From an uncultured Bacteroidota bacterium (GTDB lineage Bacteria; Bacteroidota; Bacteroidia; Flavobacteriales; Flavobacteriaceae), in the NCBI GenBank assembly GCA_902511755.1, contig CABXGL010000008.1:1-53341 (forward strand): DNA of 53,341 nt. Direction: 5' to 3'. Of this stretch, positions 36,855 through 46,737 are shown piece by piece. How positions within the stretch are numbered: position 1 is the first letter of the stretch; every line of letters begins with the position of its first letter. The notes under the pieces were generated by a model. That model searched no databases. It was not told the origin of the DNA and saw only the letters and a program-made list of their open reading frames with translations. A program made the translations under genes and the position numbers.

Positions 36855-36921
36855 CATTTAAAAATGAATCCATTTTAACTTAATTAATTTTTATATTTAA
36901 ATAAGAATTAAAACTATTATT

Positions 36922-39321
36922 ATGCTTAATAGATTTTTCACTTTTTTGACTTGTTTTTTCTTTCTAGGGATTATTGCTCAAGACACAAATCAAAACAAAA
37001 TAAATTATCAGGGCTTTTTTAATTTTACTTATGAAGAAAAGTCTGATAAGATTTTTTTATATGTAGATAAGTTAAATTATGATTTTTTATATATTAATTC
37101 ATTAGCTACAGGAATAGGTTCAAATGATATAGGCTTAGATCGAGGTCAGTTAGGTAGTGAGAGAATTGTTAGGTTCAAAAAGTATGGAAATAAGTTACTT
37201 TTAATTCAACCTAATCAATCTTATAAAGCCATCTCAAAAAATAATGCTGAAAAAAATAGTGTTAAACAAGCTTTTGCATTTTCTGTGATTTATGGATTTG
37301 AAATTATAGAATCAAAATCAGGAATTTATAAAATTGATTTTACTCCTTTTTTATTGCAAGATAAACATGGAGTAATTAATAGATTAAAAAACCTTAATCA
37401 AGGTGCATATAAATTAGATTTAACTAAAAGTGCCTTAGAATTGACAAGAACCAAAGCCTTTCCTGAAAATGTTGAGTTTGAAGCATTGTTAACTTTTATA
37501 GGTGAATCTAATGCAAGATTAATTTCAAGTGTATCTCCAGATCCATCGATTATTAGTGTTATACAGCATCATTCATTTATAAAACTTCCTGATAGAAATT
37601 ATAAACCAAGAAAGTTTGACTCTAGAAGTGGAGCTATTATGACTTCTTTTATGGATTATGCCACTCCAGTTCAAGATCAAATAAGTCAAAAGATGATTAC
37701 TAGACATCGTCTAGAAAAGACAAATCCAAATTTAGAATATAGTGATGCAATTAAACCAATAATATATTATTTAGATCCAGGAACTCCAGAACCAATTAGG
37801 TCTGCTTTAATAGAAGGAGCTAGTTGGTGGAATGAAGCTTTTGAAGAAATAGGATTTAAAAATGCTTTTCAAGTTAAGCTCTTACCTAAAGATGCTGACC
37901 CAATGGACTGTAGATACAATGTTATTCAATGGGTTCATAGGTCTTCTAGGGGTTGGAGTTATGGAGCTAATGTGTCTGATCCAAGAACAGGTGAAATTAT
38001 TAAGGGACATGTTAGTTTAGGAAGTTTAAGAATAAGACAAGATTTTTTAATAGCACAAGCTTTAATTAATAAACCTTATGAAAATGATGATAATTATAAA
38101 CCTATGTTAGAAATGGCTTTATCAAGAATAAAACAACTAAGTGCTCATGAAGTTGGACATACCTTAGGCTTTACACATAATTTTGCATCTAGTGCTAATA
38201 AAAGAGCTTCTGTAATGGATTATCCTCATCCATTAATAAAATTAAATGAAGATAAGATTGATTTGTCGAATGCTTATTCAGTTGGAATAGGGGAGTGGGA
38301 TAAAGTGAGTGTCGCTTACAGCTATTCTCAATTTAACCAAGATGATGAAAATGAAGAATTACAGGATATTTTAAAAAGTGCAAGTCAAAAAGGATTAAGA
38401 TTTATTACTGACAAAGATGCCAGAGCCCAGGATGGGTCCCATATATATGCTCATTTGTGGGATAATGGGCAGGATATAGTTGAAGGTTTAGATCAAATTT
38501 TTAAAATAAGAGAAAATGCCATATCAAATTTTTCTGAATTAAATATTAAAAGTGGACAACCTTATTCTTATTTAGAGGATGTTTTTGTTCCATTATATTT
38601 CATGCATCGATATCAAACTGAAGCTGTAGTAAAGTTGATTGGTGGAATGGATTACAATTATGCAACTAGAGGGGACGGTCAGATAATTGTGGAAGATCTT
38701 GATCTTGAAATTCAAAATAGAGCTTTAGTTTCTGTCTTTCAATCTATGGACGCTCAAAATCTAGCAATACCAAGACGTATTTTAAAGCTATTTCCACCTA
38801 GAGCGTATGGATTTCCAAGAACAAGAGAATCATTTAAGGGGAAAACTGGAATTTCTTTTGACCCATTTAGCGCCGCCTCAACAGCAAGTGAAATGACTAT
38901 TTCATTATTGTTAAATCCAAAGAGATTAAATAGAATTATGATTCAAAACTCTATAGATAATTCTAAGATGAGTTTAAGATATCTTCTAAATGGATTAATA
39001 TCAAATTCCTTTAAGAAAACATATGAAGATTCTTATATAAGTGAAGTTCAACATTTAATTAATACAAATATTTTAATTTATTTATTAAATATAACTGAAG
39101 ATGAAGAAGCATTTATGCAAGTTAAACACGAAGCTAAAATGGCAGTTAAATATTTACAAGGATTAATTACAAAATCAAAAAAAATACATGCTTATTATGA
39201 TCAATATTCTTATATAATTGAGGATTTTAAGAATAGACCAGAGTTATATAAAAAACAAAGATCATCTAAAATACCTGATGGCTCTCCAATTGGAAGTGAA
39301 TCGTGCAATTATAATTTGTAA
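36922..39321 (+). CDS. Secreted zinc-dependent metalloprotease (DUF4953/DUF5117 type)
   Basis: 799 aa. Signal peptide about residues 1-19 (LTCFFFLGIIAQ), then a beta-rich DUF5117-like region. The catalytic core has the metzincin-like motif HEVGHTLGFTH with His409, Glu410, His413 and His419. A methionine in SVMDYPHP about 15 residues later fits a Met-turn. The C-terminal DUF4953-type region (GMDYNYATRGDGQ onward) is helical. Such proteases are common in Bacteroidota and probably act in the periplasm or outside the cell. No C-terminal type IX secretion tail is evident. Substrate unknown. Confidence 0.88.
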   Translation: MLNRFFTFLTCFFFLGIIAQDTNQNKINYQGFFNFTYEEKSDKIFLYVDKLNYDFLYINSLATGIGSNDIGLDRGQLGSERIVRFKKYGNKLLLIQPNQSYKAISKNNAEKNSVKQAFAFSVIYGFEIIESKSGIYKIDFTPFLLQDKHGVINRLKNLNQGAYKLDLTKSALELTRTKAFPENVEFEALLTFIGESNARLISSVSPDPSIISVIQHHSFIKLPDRNYKPRKFDSRSGAIMTSFMDYATPVQDQISQKMITRHRLEKTNPNLEYSDAIKPIIYYLDPGTPEPIRSALIEGASWWNEAFEEIGFKNAFQVKLLPKDADPMDCRYNVIQWVHRSSRGWSYGANVSDPRTGEIIKGHVSLGSLRIRQDFLIAQALINKPYENDDNYKPMLEMALSRIKQLSAHEVGHTLGFTHNFASSANKRASVMDYPHPLIKLNEDKIDLSNAYSVGIGEWDKVSVAYSYSQFNQDDENEELQDILKSASQKGLRFITDKDARAQDGSHIYAHLWDNGQDIVEGLDQIFKIRENAISNFSELNIKSGQPYSYLEDVFVPLYFMHRYQTEAVVKLIGGMDYNYATRGDGQIIVEDLDLEIQNRALVSVFQSMDAQNLAIPRRILKLFPPRAYGFPRTRESFKGKTGISFDPFSAASTASEMTISLLLNPKRLNRIMIQNSIDNSKMSLRYLLNGLISNSFKKTYEDSYISEVQHLINTNILIYLLNITEDEEAFMQVKHEAKMAVKYLQGLITKSKKIHAYYDQYSYIIEDFKNRPELYKKQRSSKIPDGSPIGSESCNYNL

Positions 39322-39327
39322 ATAATT

Positions 39328-40353
39328 ATGGAAATAAACCTAATAAGTGATACAGTAACAAAACCTAGCAAAGAAATGCTTGATTCTATGGTTAATGCAG
39401 AAGTAGGTGATGATGTTTTTAAAGAGGATCCAACTGTAAATGAACTTGAATACAAAATTGCAAAGATGTTTGGAATGGATTCTGCATTGTTTTTTCCCTC
39501 TGGTACAATGACCAATCAAACAGCTATAAAGTTACATACAAACCCTGGAGATCAATTGATATGTGATAAATATGCTCATGTTTATAATTATGAAGGAGGT
39601 GGGGTAAGCTTTAATAGTGGAGTTTCTTGTAAGTTAATAGATGGAAATAGAGGAATGTTTAATAATGAACAACTAATTAATGCTATTAATCCCCCAGATT
39701 TTTATCATAGCCCTAAAACTTCATTAGTTTGCATTGAAAATACAACAAATAAAGGGGGAGGTGCATGTTGGAATATTGATGAACTAAAATTAATCAAAAA
39801 CACATGTTTAGAAAATAACTTATCCTATCATTTAGATGGTGCAAGAATTTGGAATGCTATGATTAAAATGAAGCAAAGTCCAAAAGATTATGGCTCATTG
39901 TTTGATTCTATTTCAGTATGTTTAAGTAAAGGTTTAGGATGTCCTTCTGGATCTGTTTTAATTGGTTCTAATGATTTAATAGAAAGGGCTTTAAGAATTA
40001 GAAAAGTTTTAGGTGGAGGGATGAGACAGGTAGGCTATTTAGCTGCATGTGGAATTTATGCTTTGGAAAATAATTTTTTAAGACTTTCAAAAGATCATGA
40101 TAGAGCATTAGAAATAGAAAAAATTCTTAATAATCTTTCATTTATTAAAAAGGTAGAACCTGTGGAAACTAATATTGTAATTTTTGAAATTGAATCAAAA
40201 ATAAATTCTGACATATTTTTAAATAAATTAAATAAAAAGGGTATAAAAATTATTTCAATGGGAGATAATAAATTAAGGATAGTTACTCATCTTGATTATA
40301 CTGAAAAAATGCATCAAGCTTTTTTAGAAATTTTAAATGAATTAAAATTTTAA
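39328..40353 (+). CDS. ltaE: Threonine aldolase family PLP enzyme
   Basis: 341 aa fold-type I PLP enzyme that splits L-threonine or allo-threonine to glycine and acetaldehyde. Motifs: LISDTVTKPSKEMLDSM, VGDDVFKEDPTVNELE, FFPSGTMTNQTAI, LDGARIWNA (cofactor aspartate), and SVCLSKGLGCPSGSVL with the PLP lysine. The order and length match the low-specificity enzyme family. It begins 6 bp after the metalloprotease stop. Confidence 0.9.
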   Translation: MEINLISDTVTKPSKEMLDSMVNAEVGDDVFKEDPTVNELEYKIAKMFGMDSALFFPSGTMTNQTAIKLHTNPGDQLICDKYAHVYNYEGGGVSFNSGVSCKLIDGNRGMFNNEQLINAINPPDFYHSPKTSLVCIENTTNKGGGACWNIDELKLIKNTCLENNLSYHLDGARIWNAMIKMKQSPKDYGSLFDSISVCLSKGLGCPSGSVLIGSNDLIERALRIRKVLGGGMRQVGYLAACGIYALENNFLRLSKDHDRALEIEKILNNLSFIKKVEPVETNIVIFEIESKINSDIFLNKLNKKGIKIISMGDNKLRIVTHLDYTEKMHQAFLEILNELKF

Positions 40354-40419
40354 CTAATACCAAAAATCATTAAATTTTTAACATTAAATCTCATAATTTG
40401 AGCTTACTGTGATATAACT

Positions 40420-42492
40420 ATGAAAACATTATCAGAAAACACAATTTTTCCTCCAACAGCTAAAAAAACCCCCACTTACCTAAAAAAATTTGATTCAGTA
40501 AGATTAGACAATTATTATTGGTTAAATGATAGAGAAAATCCTGAAGTTTTAGATTATCTAAATAAGGAAAACAACTATTATGAAAAAATGACTGTTAATA
40601 CTAAGGGTTTTCAAAAAAAAATTTTTAAAGAAATAAAAGAAAAAATTAAAGAAGATGATGAATCAGTTCCTTATTTTTTAAATGGGTACTGGTATATAAC
40701 GAAATTTGAAGAGGAAAAAAATTACCCTATATATTTAAGAAGAAAAAGCTCTTTAAATGCTAATGATGAGATATTATTTGATTGTAATAAACTTGCTAAA
40801 GGTCATGAGTATTTTAATTTATCAAATATTAGAATAAGCCCAAATAATAAATATGCTGCATTTAGTATTGATACAATTTCTAGAAGATTATATACTATTA
40901 GAATAAAAAATTTAGAAACAGGAGAAATTTTAAGTCAATCTATTAAAAATTCTTCTGGAAATTTTGCCTGGGCTAATAACAATTCTACTTTATTCTATAC
41001 AATTAGAGATTCTAAAACTTTAAGAAGCAATAAGATTTATAAACATTCTTTAGGTTCAAACTCAAAAAAAGATAAATTGGTTTATCATGAAAAAGACAAA
41101 ACTTTTTATACTAACGTCTCAAGATCAAAATCTAATAAATATATAATAATATCATCCTATAGCACTTTAACTTCTGAATTTCAATTTTTAGATGCTGATC
41201 TTCCTGACAATAATTTTAAATTATTTAGTAAAAGAAAAAGAGGATTAGAGTATAGTATAAGTCATTTTAAAAAAGACTTTTTTATAATAACCAATAGAGA
41301 TAATTGTATAAATTATAAATTGATGAAAACATCTATTAATAATACGGATTACAAAAATTGGAAAACTGTTATTGAACATAGGGAAGATGTTTTAATTGAA
41401 GGAATAGATATTTTCAAAAATTATTTAGTAGTTAGTGAAAGGTCAAATGGCTTAAATCAAATAAATATTAAGAAATGGGATGATTCAGAAAATTATTTTA
41501 TAAATTTTGATACGGAAACTTTTTCATCATACACTACTAGTAATTTTGATTTTAATACACATATTCTAAGATACGGGTTCAGTTCTCTAAATCAACCATC
41601 TATGGTTATTGATTTTAATATGAAAACTAGAGAAAGAATAATTAGAAAGGAACAACAGGTCTTAGATAAAAATTTTAATAAAGAAAATTATATTTCTGAA
41701 AGGATTTGGGCTTCGGGTGAAGATGGTACTCAGATTCCGATTTCACTTGTTTATAAAAAAGGAATTAAAAAAGATGGAAAAAACCCTCTTTTATTATATG
41801 GATATGGCTCATATGGAAATACTATAGATCCATATTTTTCTATTAGTCGTTTAAGTTTATTAGATAGGGGTTTCATTTTTGCAATAGCTCATGTAAGAGG
41901 AAGTGAATATATGGGTAGAAAATGGTATGAAAATGGTAAACTTTTGAATAAAATGAATACATTTTTAGATTTTGTTTCCTGTACAAAGTATTTAATTAAT
42001 CAGGGATATACTAGTTCTAATCACAGTTATGCCTATGGAGGATCAGCTGGTGGATTATTAGTAGGTACAGTTATTAATTTAGCCCCTGAACTATATAATG
42101 GAGTTGTCTCTGCTGTTCCATTTGTTGATTTGGTTACTACAATGTTAGATGAAATAATACCTTTAACAACTGGAGAATATGATGAATGGGGAAACCCTAA
42201 TCAAAAAAAATATTTTGATTATATGCTCGCATATTCCCCATATGATAATATAAAAAAAATAAAATACCCCAATCTATTAGTAACAACAGGTCTTCATGAT
42301 TCTCAAGTTCAATATTGGGAACCTGCTAAATGGGTAGCTAAGTTGAGAGAATTTAAAGAAGGGAATAATCTAATATTTTTAAATACTAATATGGAAAGTG
42401 GACACGGAGGAGCCTCTGGAAGGTTTGAAGCTATTAAAGAACTTGCAAAAGAATATGTTTTTCTATTTGATCTTGAAAAAATTCATAAATAG
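40420..42492 (+). CDS. ptrB: Oligopeptidase B (S9A prolyl oligopeptidase family)
   Basis: 690 aa serine peptidase that cleaves short peptides, usually after basic residues. An N-terminal seven-bladed propeller (about 70-400) covers the alpha/beta-hydrolase domain. The nucleophile is Ser542 in YGGSAGGLLVG; the aspartate is in TTGLHDSQVQYWEP and the histidine in SGHGGASGRFE. The preceding AHVRGSEYMGRKWYENGK is characteristic of the family. No signal peptide is seen, so it is probably cytoplasmic. Trypsin-like specificity is inferred from the family. Confidence 0.9.
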   Translation: MKTLSENTIFPPTAKKTPTYLKKFDSVRLDNYYWLNDRENPEVLDYLNKENNYYEKMTVNTKGFQKKIFKEIKEKIKEDDESVPYFLNGYWYITKFEEEKNYPIYLRRKSSLNANDEILFDCNKLAKGHEYFNLSNIRISPNNKYAAFSIDTISRRLYTIRIKNLETGEILSQSIKNSSGNFAWANNNSTLFYTIRDSKTLRSNKIYKHSLGSNSKKDKLVYHEKDKTFYTNVSRSKSNKYIIISSYSTLTSEFQFLDADLPDNNFKLFSKRKRGLEYSISHFKKDFFIITNRDNCINYKLMKTSINNTDYKNWKTVIEHREDVLIEGIDIFKNYLVVSERSNGLNQINIKKWDDSENYFINFDTETFSSYTTSNFDFNTHILRYGFSSLNQPSMVIDFNMKTRERIIRKEQQVLDKNFNKENYISERIWASGEDGTQIPISLVYKKGIKKDGKNPLLLYGYGSYGNTIDPYFSISRLSLLDRGFIFAIAHVRGSEYMGRKWYENGKLLNKMNTFLDFVSCTKYLINQGYTSSNHSYAYGGSAGGLLVGTVINLAPELYNGVVSAVPFVDLVTTMLDEIIPLTTGEYDEWGNPNQKKYFDYMLAYSPYDNIKKIKYPNLLVTTGLHDSQVQYWEPAKWVAKLREFKEGNNLIFLNTNMESGHGGASGRFEAIKELAKEYVFLFDLEKIHK

Positions 42493-42556
42493 ATATAAAA
42501 TTTGGTGTTCACAGCTTTTTTTAAGTAATTTGCCTACTTTAAAGATTATACTTTAG

Positions 42557-43597
42557 ATGAATAAAAAAGTAAAAGCTTATAAAAATGCCCTTGATTTAAT
42601 AGGGAAAACTCCTCTAGTTAAGCTTAATAACATAGTCAACAATATATCAGGAAATTTTTATGCTAAAGTAGAAGCTTTAAACCCTGGTCATTCAAATAAA
42701 GATAGAATTGCTCTTCATATTATAGAATCTGCAGAGGAAAAAGGTCTTATAAAGCCTGGTAGTACGATAATTGAGACTACTTCTGGAAATACTGGATTTA
42801 GTTTGGCTATGGTTAGTGTTATTAAAGGCTATAATTGTATTCTAGCAGTTTCTTCAAAATCATCACCTGATAAAATAGATATGTTAAAAGCTATGGGAGC
42901 TAAAGTTTATGTTTGTCCCGCTCATGTTAGTGCTGATGATAGTAGATCATATTATCAGGTTGCTAAAAGACTTCATGAAGAAATAAAAGGGTCTTTCTAT
43001 ATTAATCAATATTTCAATAAGTTAAATATTGAAGCTCATTATAAGACTACTGGTCCTGAAATTTGGGATCAAACAAATGGAACAATTACCCATTTAATTG
43101 CAAGTAGCGGAACTGGTGGAACTATTTCAGGAATAGGTAAATTTTTAAAAGAAAAGAATCCTAATATTAAAATTATAGGAGTGGACGCATACGGTTCTGT
43201 GCTAAAAAAATATCATGAAACTAAAGAATTTGATGAAGATGAAATTTACCCTTATAGAATAGAAGGTTTAGGAAAGAATTTGATTCCAACAGCTACTAAC
43301 TTTGATGTTATCGATTTATTTGAAAAAGTTACTGATGAGGAAAGTGCACATTGTTCAAGAGAAATTGCCTTAAAAGAAGGTCTTTTTGTTGGATATACAT
43401 CTGGAGCGACTATGCAAGCTGTTAAACAATTAGCAAAAGGAAAACATTTTAATAAGAACAGTAATGTTGTTATGATTTTTTGTGATCACGGTTCTAGATA
43501 TATGAGTAAGATATATAGTGATAAGTGGATGTATGACCAAGGTTTTTATGATTCTGAAAAAACTGAATTGGAAAAACCCATTGAATATATAAAATAA
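42557..43597 (+). CDS. PLP-dependent cysteine synthase family enzyme
   Basis: 346 aa fold-type II PLP protein. The PLP lysine is Lys48 in [23 protein letters not shown] binds the substrate and [15 protein letters not shown] the PLP phosphate. The length and the lack of a C-terminal CBS pair fit O-acetylserine sulfhydrylase or the short cystathionine beta-synthase-like enzymes of Bacteroidota; the sequence cannot decide between them. A TACTTTAG box ends directly before the ATG. It is followed by the SPT-like gene, which also uses serine-derived chemistry. Confidence 0.85.
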   Translation: MNKKVKAYKNALDLIGKTPLVKLNNIVNNISGNFYAKVEALNPGHSNKDRIALHIIESAEEKGLIKPGSTIIETTSGNTGFSLAMVSVIKGYNCILAVSSKSSPDKIDMLKAMGAKVYVCPAHVSADDSRSYYQVAKRLHEEIKGSFYINQYFNKLNIEAHYKTTGPEIWDQTNGTITHLIASSGTGGTISGIGKFLKEKNPNIKIIGVDAYGSVLKKYHETKEFDEDEIYPYRIEGLGKNLIPTATNFDVIDLFEKVTDEESAHCSREIALKEGLFVGYTSGATMQAVKQLAKGKHFNKNSNVVMIFCDHGSRYMSKIYSDKWMYDQGFYDSEKTELEKPIEYIK

Positions 43598-43632
43598 GCT
43601 TATTTTTACTTCTTAAATTTTTACATTTTTTA

Positions 43633-44877
43633 ATGAAAGATTTATTTGATAAGATCATTACAAATAAAGGTCCTTTAGGTAAATATGCTAAAATAGCTGA
43701 AGGCTACTTTGCTTTTCCAAAATTAGAAGGACCTATAGGAAATAGAATGATTTTTAATGGTAAAGAGGTAATAACTTGGAGTGTTAATGATTATCTGGGT
43801 CTTGCTAACCATTCTGAAGTTAGAGAAACAGATTCAGAAGCAGCAAAAAAATATGGTTCCGCATATCCTATGGGTGCAAGATTAATGTCTGGTCATACTG
43901 AACTTCATGAAAAATTAGAAAATGAACTTGCAGAATTTGTTAATAAAGAAAAAGCATATGTTTTAAACTTTGGATATCAAGGAATTTTATCAACCATTGA
44001 CTCACTTGTTTCAAAAAATGATGTTATTGTATATGACATTGATTCACATGCATGTATTGTAGATGGAGTTAGGTTACATATTGGCAAGAGATTTACATAT
44101 CAACATAATGATATTGATAGTTTATGTCTGAATCTTGATAGAGCCACTAAAATTGTTGAAAAAACAGGTGGAGGAATTTTAGTTATTTCTGAGGGAGTTT
44201 TTGGAATGAGAGGAGAGCAGGGTAAAATAAAAGAAATTGTAGCTCTTAAAAACAAATATAAATTTAGATTACTTGTAGATGATGCTCATGGATTTGGAAC
44301 TTTAGGAGCTAATGGATCAGGAGTAGGTGAAGAACAGGGAGTTCAAGATAAAATTGATGTTTATTTTGCAACATTTGCAAAATCAATGGCAAGTACCGGT
44401 GCATTTATTGCTGGTGATGCAATGATAATAGATTTTCTTAAATATAATATGAGATCTCAAGTATTTGCTAAATCTTTACAAATGCAATTGGTAATTGGTA
44501 TTTTAAAAAGATTAGAATTATTGAGAAATAGACCTGAAATTAGATCAAAATTATGGTCTAATGTAAAAGCATTACAAAACGGATTAAGAGATCAAGATTT
44601 CGATTTAGGAACAACACAAAGTTGTGTTACCCCCGTTTTTCTAAAAGGTGATATTCATGAAGCTTTTGTAATGGTTAAAGAATTAAGAGAAAAATATTTT
44701 ATTTTTTGTTCTATTGTTGTTTATCCTGTAATACCTAAGGGTCTAATCTTATTAAGATTAATACCTACAGCTTCTCACGAGATGAAAGACATCGAAGAAA
44801 CTCTTTCAGCTTTCTCTAAAATAAGATCTAAACTATATGATGGAACTTATTATAAAATTGCAAAAAGCATTAAATAA
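43633..44877 (+). CDS. Alpha-oxoamine synthase, probable serine palmitoyltransferase
   Basis: 414 aa fold-type I PLP enzyme of the KBL/BioF/SPT family, which joins an amino acid to an acyl-CoA. VDDAHGFGTLGANGSGVGE contains the cofactor aspartate and histidine, and Lys250 in FATFAKSMAS is the PLP lysine. Bacteroidota carry SPT for sphingolipid synthesis and this length and N-terminal region (YLGLANHSEVRETDSEAA) fit that group. BioF or KBL are alternatives; there are no biotin or threonine-catabolism genes beside it. Confidence 0.78.
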   Translation: MKDLFDKIITNKGPLGKYAKIAEGYFAFPKLEGPIGNRMIFNGKEVITWSVNDYLGLANHSEVRETDSEAAKKYGSAYPMGARLMSGHTELHEKLENELAEFVNKEKAYVLNFGYQGILSTIDSLVSKNDVIVYDIDSHACIVDGVRLHIGKRFTYQHNDIDSLCLNLDRATKIVEKTGGGILVISEGVFGMRGEQGKIKEIVALKNKYKFRLLVDDAHGFGTLGANGSGVGEEQGVQDKIDVYFATFAKSMASTGAFIAGDAMIIDFLKYNMRSQVFAKSLQMQLVIGILKRLELLRNRPEIRSKLWSNVKALQNGLRDQDFDLGTTQSCVTPVFLKGDIHEAFVMVKELREKYFIFCSIVVYPVIPKGLILLRLIPTASHEMKDIEETLSAFSKIRSKLYDGTYYKIAKSIK

Positions 44878-44936
44878 ATATTATAGTCTTTTTTAATCTT
44901 ATTATTAATTCTTAAAATTAATAGGGAAAAAAACAT

Positions 44937-44944
44937 TAATTTTG
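44937..44944 (+). promoter_or_regulatory. Predicted -7 box for the pyr cluster
   Basis: TAATTTTG, a full TAnnTTTG match, 16 bases ahead of the pyrR ATG, in an 83-bp spacer. No TTG stands at the standard -33 distance. The predicted leader of about 13 nt is too short for a PyrR-binding attenuator. Confidence 0.45.
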
Positions 44945-44960
44945 GAAACAAATCAGCGGG

Positions 44961-45500
44961 ATGACTCCAAAAACAATACTGAACGCTAATGAAATATCTA
45001 CAATACTTCATCGTCTTTCTTTTCAATTAATTGAAGATCATAATGACTTTTCAGATACAGTAATAATTGCTATTCAACCAAGGGGAGTTCTTTTGGCTCA
45101 AAGAATAATTGATTTGTTAATTAAAGAATCATACGAAGTTCAATTTGGTTTATTGGATATTACTTTTTACAGAGATGATTTTAGAAGAAATGAGAAGGTT
45201 CTAAAAGCAAACAAAACAAAATTGGATTTTTCGATCGAAAACAAAACTGTAGTATTAATTGACGATGTTCTTTATACAGGAAGAAGTATTAGATCAGCTT
45301 TAGACGCACTTCAATCCTATGGAAGACCAAAATCTATACAATTATTAAATTTAGTTGATAGAAGATTTTCAAGAGAATTACCAATTCAACCTGATTATTG
45401 TGGTATTCAAGTAGATTCAAGATTAAATCAAAAAGTAAAGGTTAATTGGAAGGAAAATGATGGAGAAGATTCAGTTTGTTTATTTAAAAATAAAGAATGA
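44961..45500 (+). CDS. pyrR: PyrR-family phosphoribosyltransferase
   Basis: 179 aa. The PRPP-binding motif VVLIDDVLYTGRSIRSALDAL is at about residues 95-115, and the N- and C-terminal segments (IAIQPRGVLLAQRI, LVDRRFSRELPIQPDYCG) are those of PyrR. In Bacillus PyrR is a uracil phosphoribosyltransferase that attenuates pyr operons by binding RNA. The short leader here leaves no room for an upstream attenuator, so an enzymatic role may dominate. It overlaps pyrB by 4 bp. Confidence 0.92.
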   Translation: MTPKTILNANEISTILHRLSFQLIEDHNDFSDTVIIAIQPRGVLLAQRIIDLLIKESYEVQFGLLDITFYRDDFRRNEKVLKANKTKLDFSIENKTVVLIDDVLYTGRSIRSALDALQSYGRPKSIQLLNLVDRRFSRELPIQPDYCGIQVDSRLNQKVKVNWKENDGEDSVCLFKNKE

Positions 45501-46423
45501 GTAATTTAAGTGTTAATCATTTATTAGGTATAAAGTATTTAAATTCTAAGGATTTAAAATTAATTTTTGAGACAACTGATCATTTTAAAGAAGTAATTAA
45601 TAGAAAAATAAAAAAAGTACCCTCTCTTAGAGATGTAACAATTGCAAATTTATTTTTTGAAAATAGTACAAGAACAAAAATTTCATTTGAATTAGCTCAA
45701 AAAAGACTTTCAGCCGATGTAATTAATTTTTCTTCTTCAGCCTCTTCTGTTTCTAAGGGTGAAACATTAATTGATACAGTAAATAATATTTTATCTATGA
45801 AGGTAGATATGGTAATTATTAGACACCCAAGTCCTGGAGCCAGTGTTTTTTTAGCAAATAATGTAGATTCATGCATTATAAATGCTGGTGATGGAACACA
45901 TGAACATCCAACTCAAGCCTTACTTGATGCTTACTCAGTTAAAGAAAGAATAGGAGAGTTAAAAAATAAAAAAATACTAATAGTAGGAGATATTTTACAT
46001 TCTAGAGTTGCTCTTTCAAATATTTATACATATCAAAAATTAGGTGCTCATGTTACAGTATGTGGTCCAAAATCATTAATCCCAAAGTATATTGAATCTT
46101 TAAATGTTAAAGTAGAAACAGATTTATTAAAGGCATTAAATTGGTGTGATGCTGTAAATATGTTAAGGATTCAAAATGAAAGAATGTCTGAGAGCTACTT
46201 TCCTTCCATTAGAGAATATGTACAACAGTTTGGTTTAAATAAACAGATTCTAGATTCCTTAAATAAGGAAATTATAATTATGCACCCAGGACCCATAAAT
46301 AGAGGGGTTGAAATTACTAGTGAAGTTGCAGATTCTGATCAAGCTATTATTCTTGATCAAGTAGAAAATGGAGTAGCTATAAGAATGGCAGTAATGTATT
46401 TATTAGCTTCAAAGCTCTATTAA
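45497..46423 (+). CDS. pyrB: Aspartate carbamoyltransferase catalytic subunit
   Basis: 308 aa. Forms carbamoyl aspartate in pyrimidine synthesis. The carbamoyl-phosphate site reads FENSTRTKISFELA, with ASSVSKGETLIDT as the flexible 80s loop and DGTHEHPTQALLD later. HPGPINRGVEI near the C-terminus is the 240s-loop region. No pyrI regulatory subunit is in the window. ATG overlaps the pyrR stop, so the pair is coupled. Confidence 0.96.
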   Translation: MSNLSVNHLLGIKYLNSKDLKLIFETTDHFKEVINRKIKKVPSLRDVTIANLFFENSTRTKISFELAQKRLSADVINFSSSASSVSKGETLIDTVNNILSMKVDMVIIRHPSPGASVFLANNVDSCIINAGDGTHEHPTQALLDAYSVKERIGELKNKKILIVGDILHSRVALSNIYTYQKLGAHVTVCGPKSLIPKYIESLNVKVETDLLKALNWCDAVNMLRIQNERMSESYFPSIREYVQQFGLNKQILDSLNKEIIIMHPGPINRGVEITSEVADSDQAIILDQVENGVAIRMAVMYLLASKLY

Positions 46424-46425
46424 AA

Positions 46426-46737
46426 ATGAAAATTAATTTTATAAAAAATTCTATTTTATTCATAATAGAAAAAAAAGATAACCCTATTTCAATTAAGCTT
46501 GAAATCAATAAAGAAAATTATAATAATTATAATAAGATAGTTGATTTAAGTAATATTATTCCAGATCAATTTATAATCATTTTAAAAACTTTCACAAATC
46601 AAAATGATAAATCTTTTGTTATTGTTACTGAAAAAATTGATTATGATATAGATAATATGAACCTAGTTCCTACCATTCAAGAAGCGATAGATTTTATTGA
46701 TTTAGAAGAAATGGAACGTGATTTAAATTTATTATGA
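46426..46737 (+). CDS. Conserved small protein with STAS-like fold, unknown function
   Basis: 103 aa. The pattern of a hydrophobic strand (KIVDLSNI), a helix, then SFVIVTE and the end VPTIQEAIDFIDLEEMERDLNLL resembles proteins that sit directly before ribonuclease Z in Flavobacteriaceae; the fold looks STAS-like (anti-sigma-antagonist type). No anti-sigma or kinase partner is present. It begins 2 bp after pyrB and overlaps rnz by 4 bp. This tight coupling suggests joint expression with rnz; function unknown. Confidence 0.7.
   Translation: MKINFIKNSILFIIEKKDNPISIKLEINKENYNNYNKIVDLSNIIPDQFIIILKTFTNQNDKSFVIVTEKIDYDIDNMNLVPTIQEAIDFIDLEEMERDLNLL

Noticed and set aside
44904-44922. ATTAATT/AATTAAT inverted repeat ahead of pyrR
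   Set aside because: Only A and T bases with a 5-base centre; expected by chance at this composition and lies upstream of the predicted transcript start.
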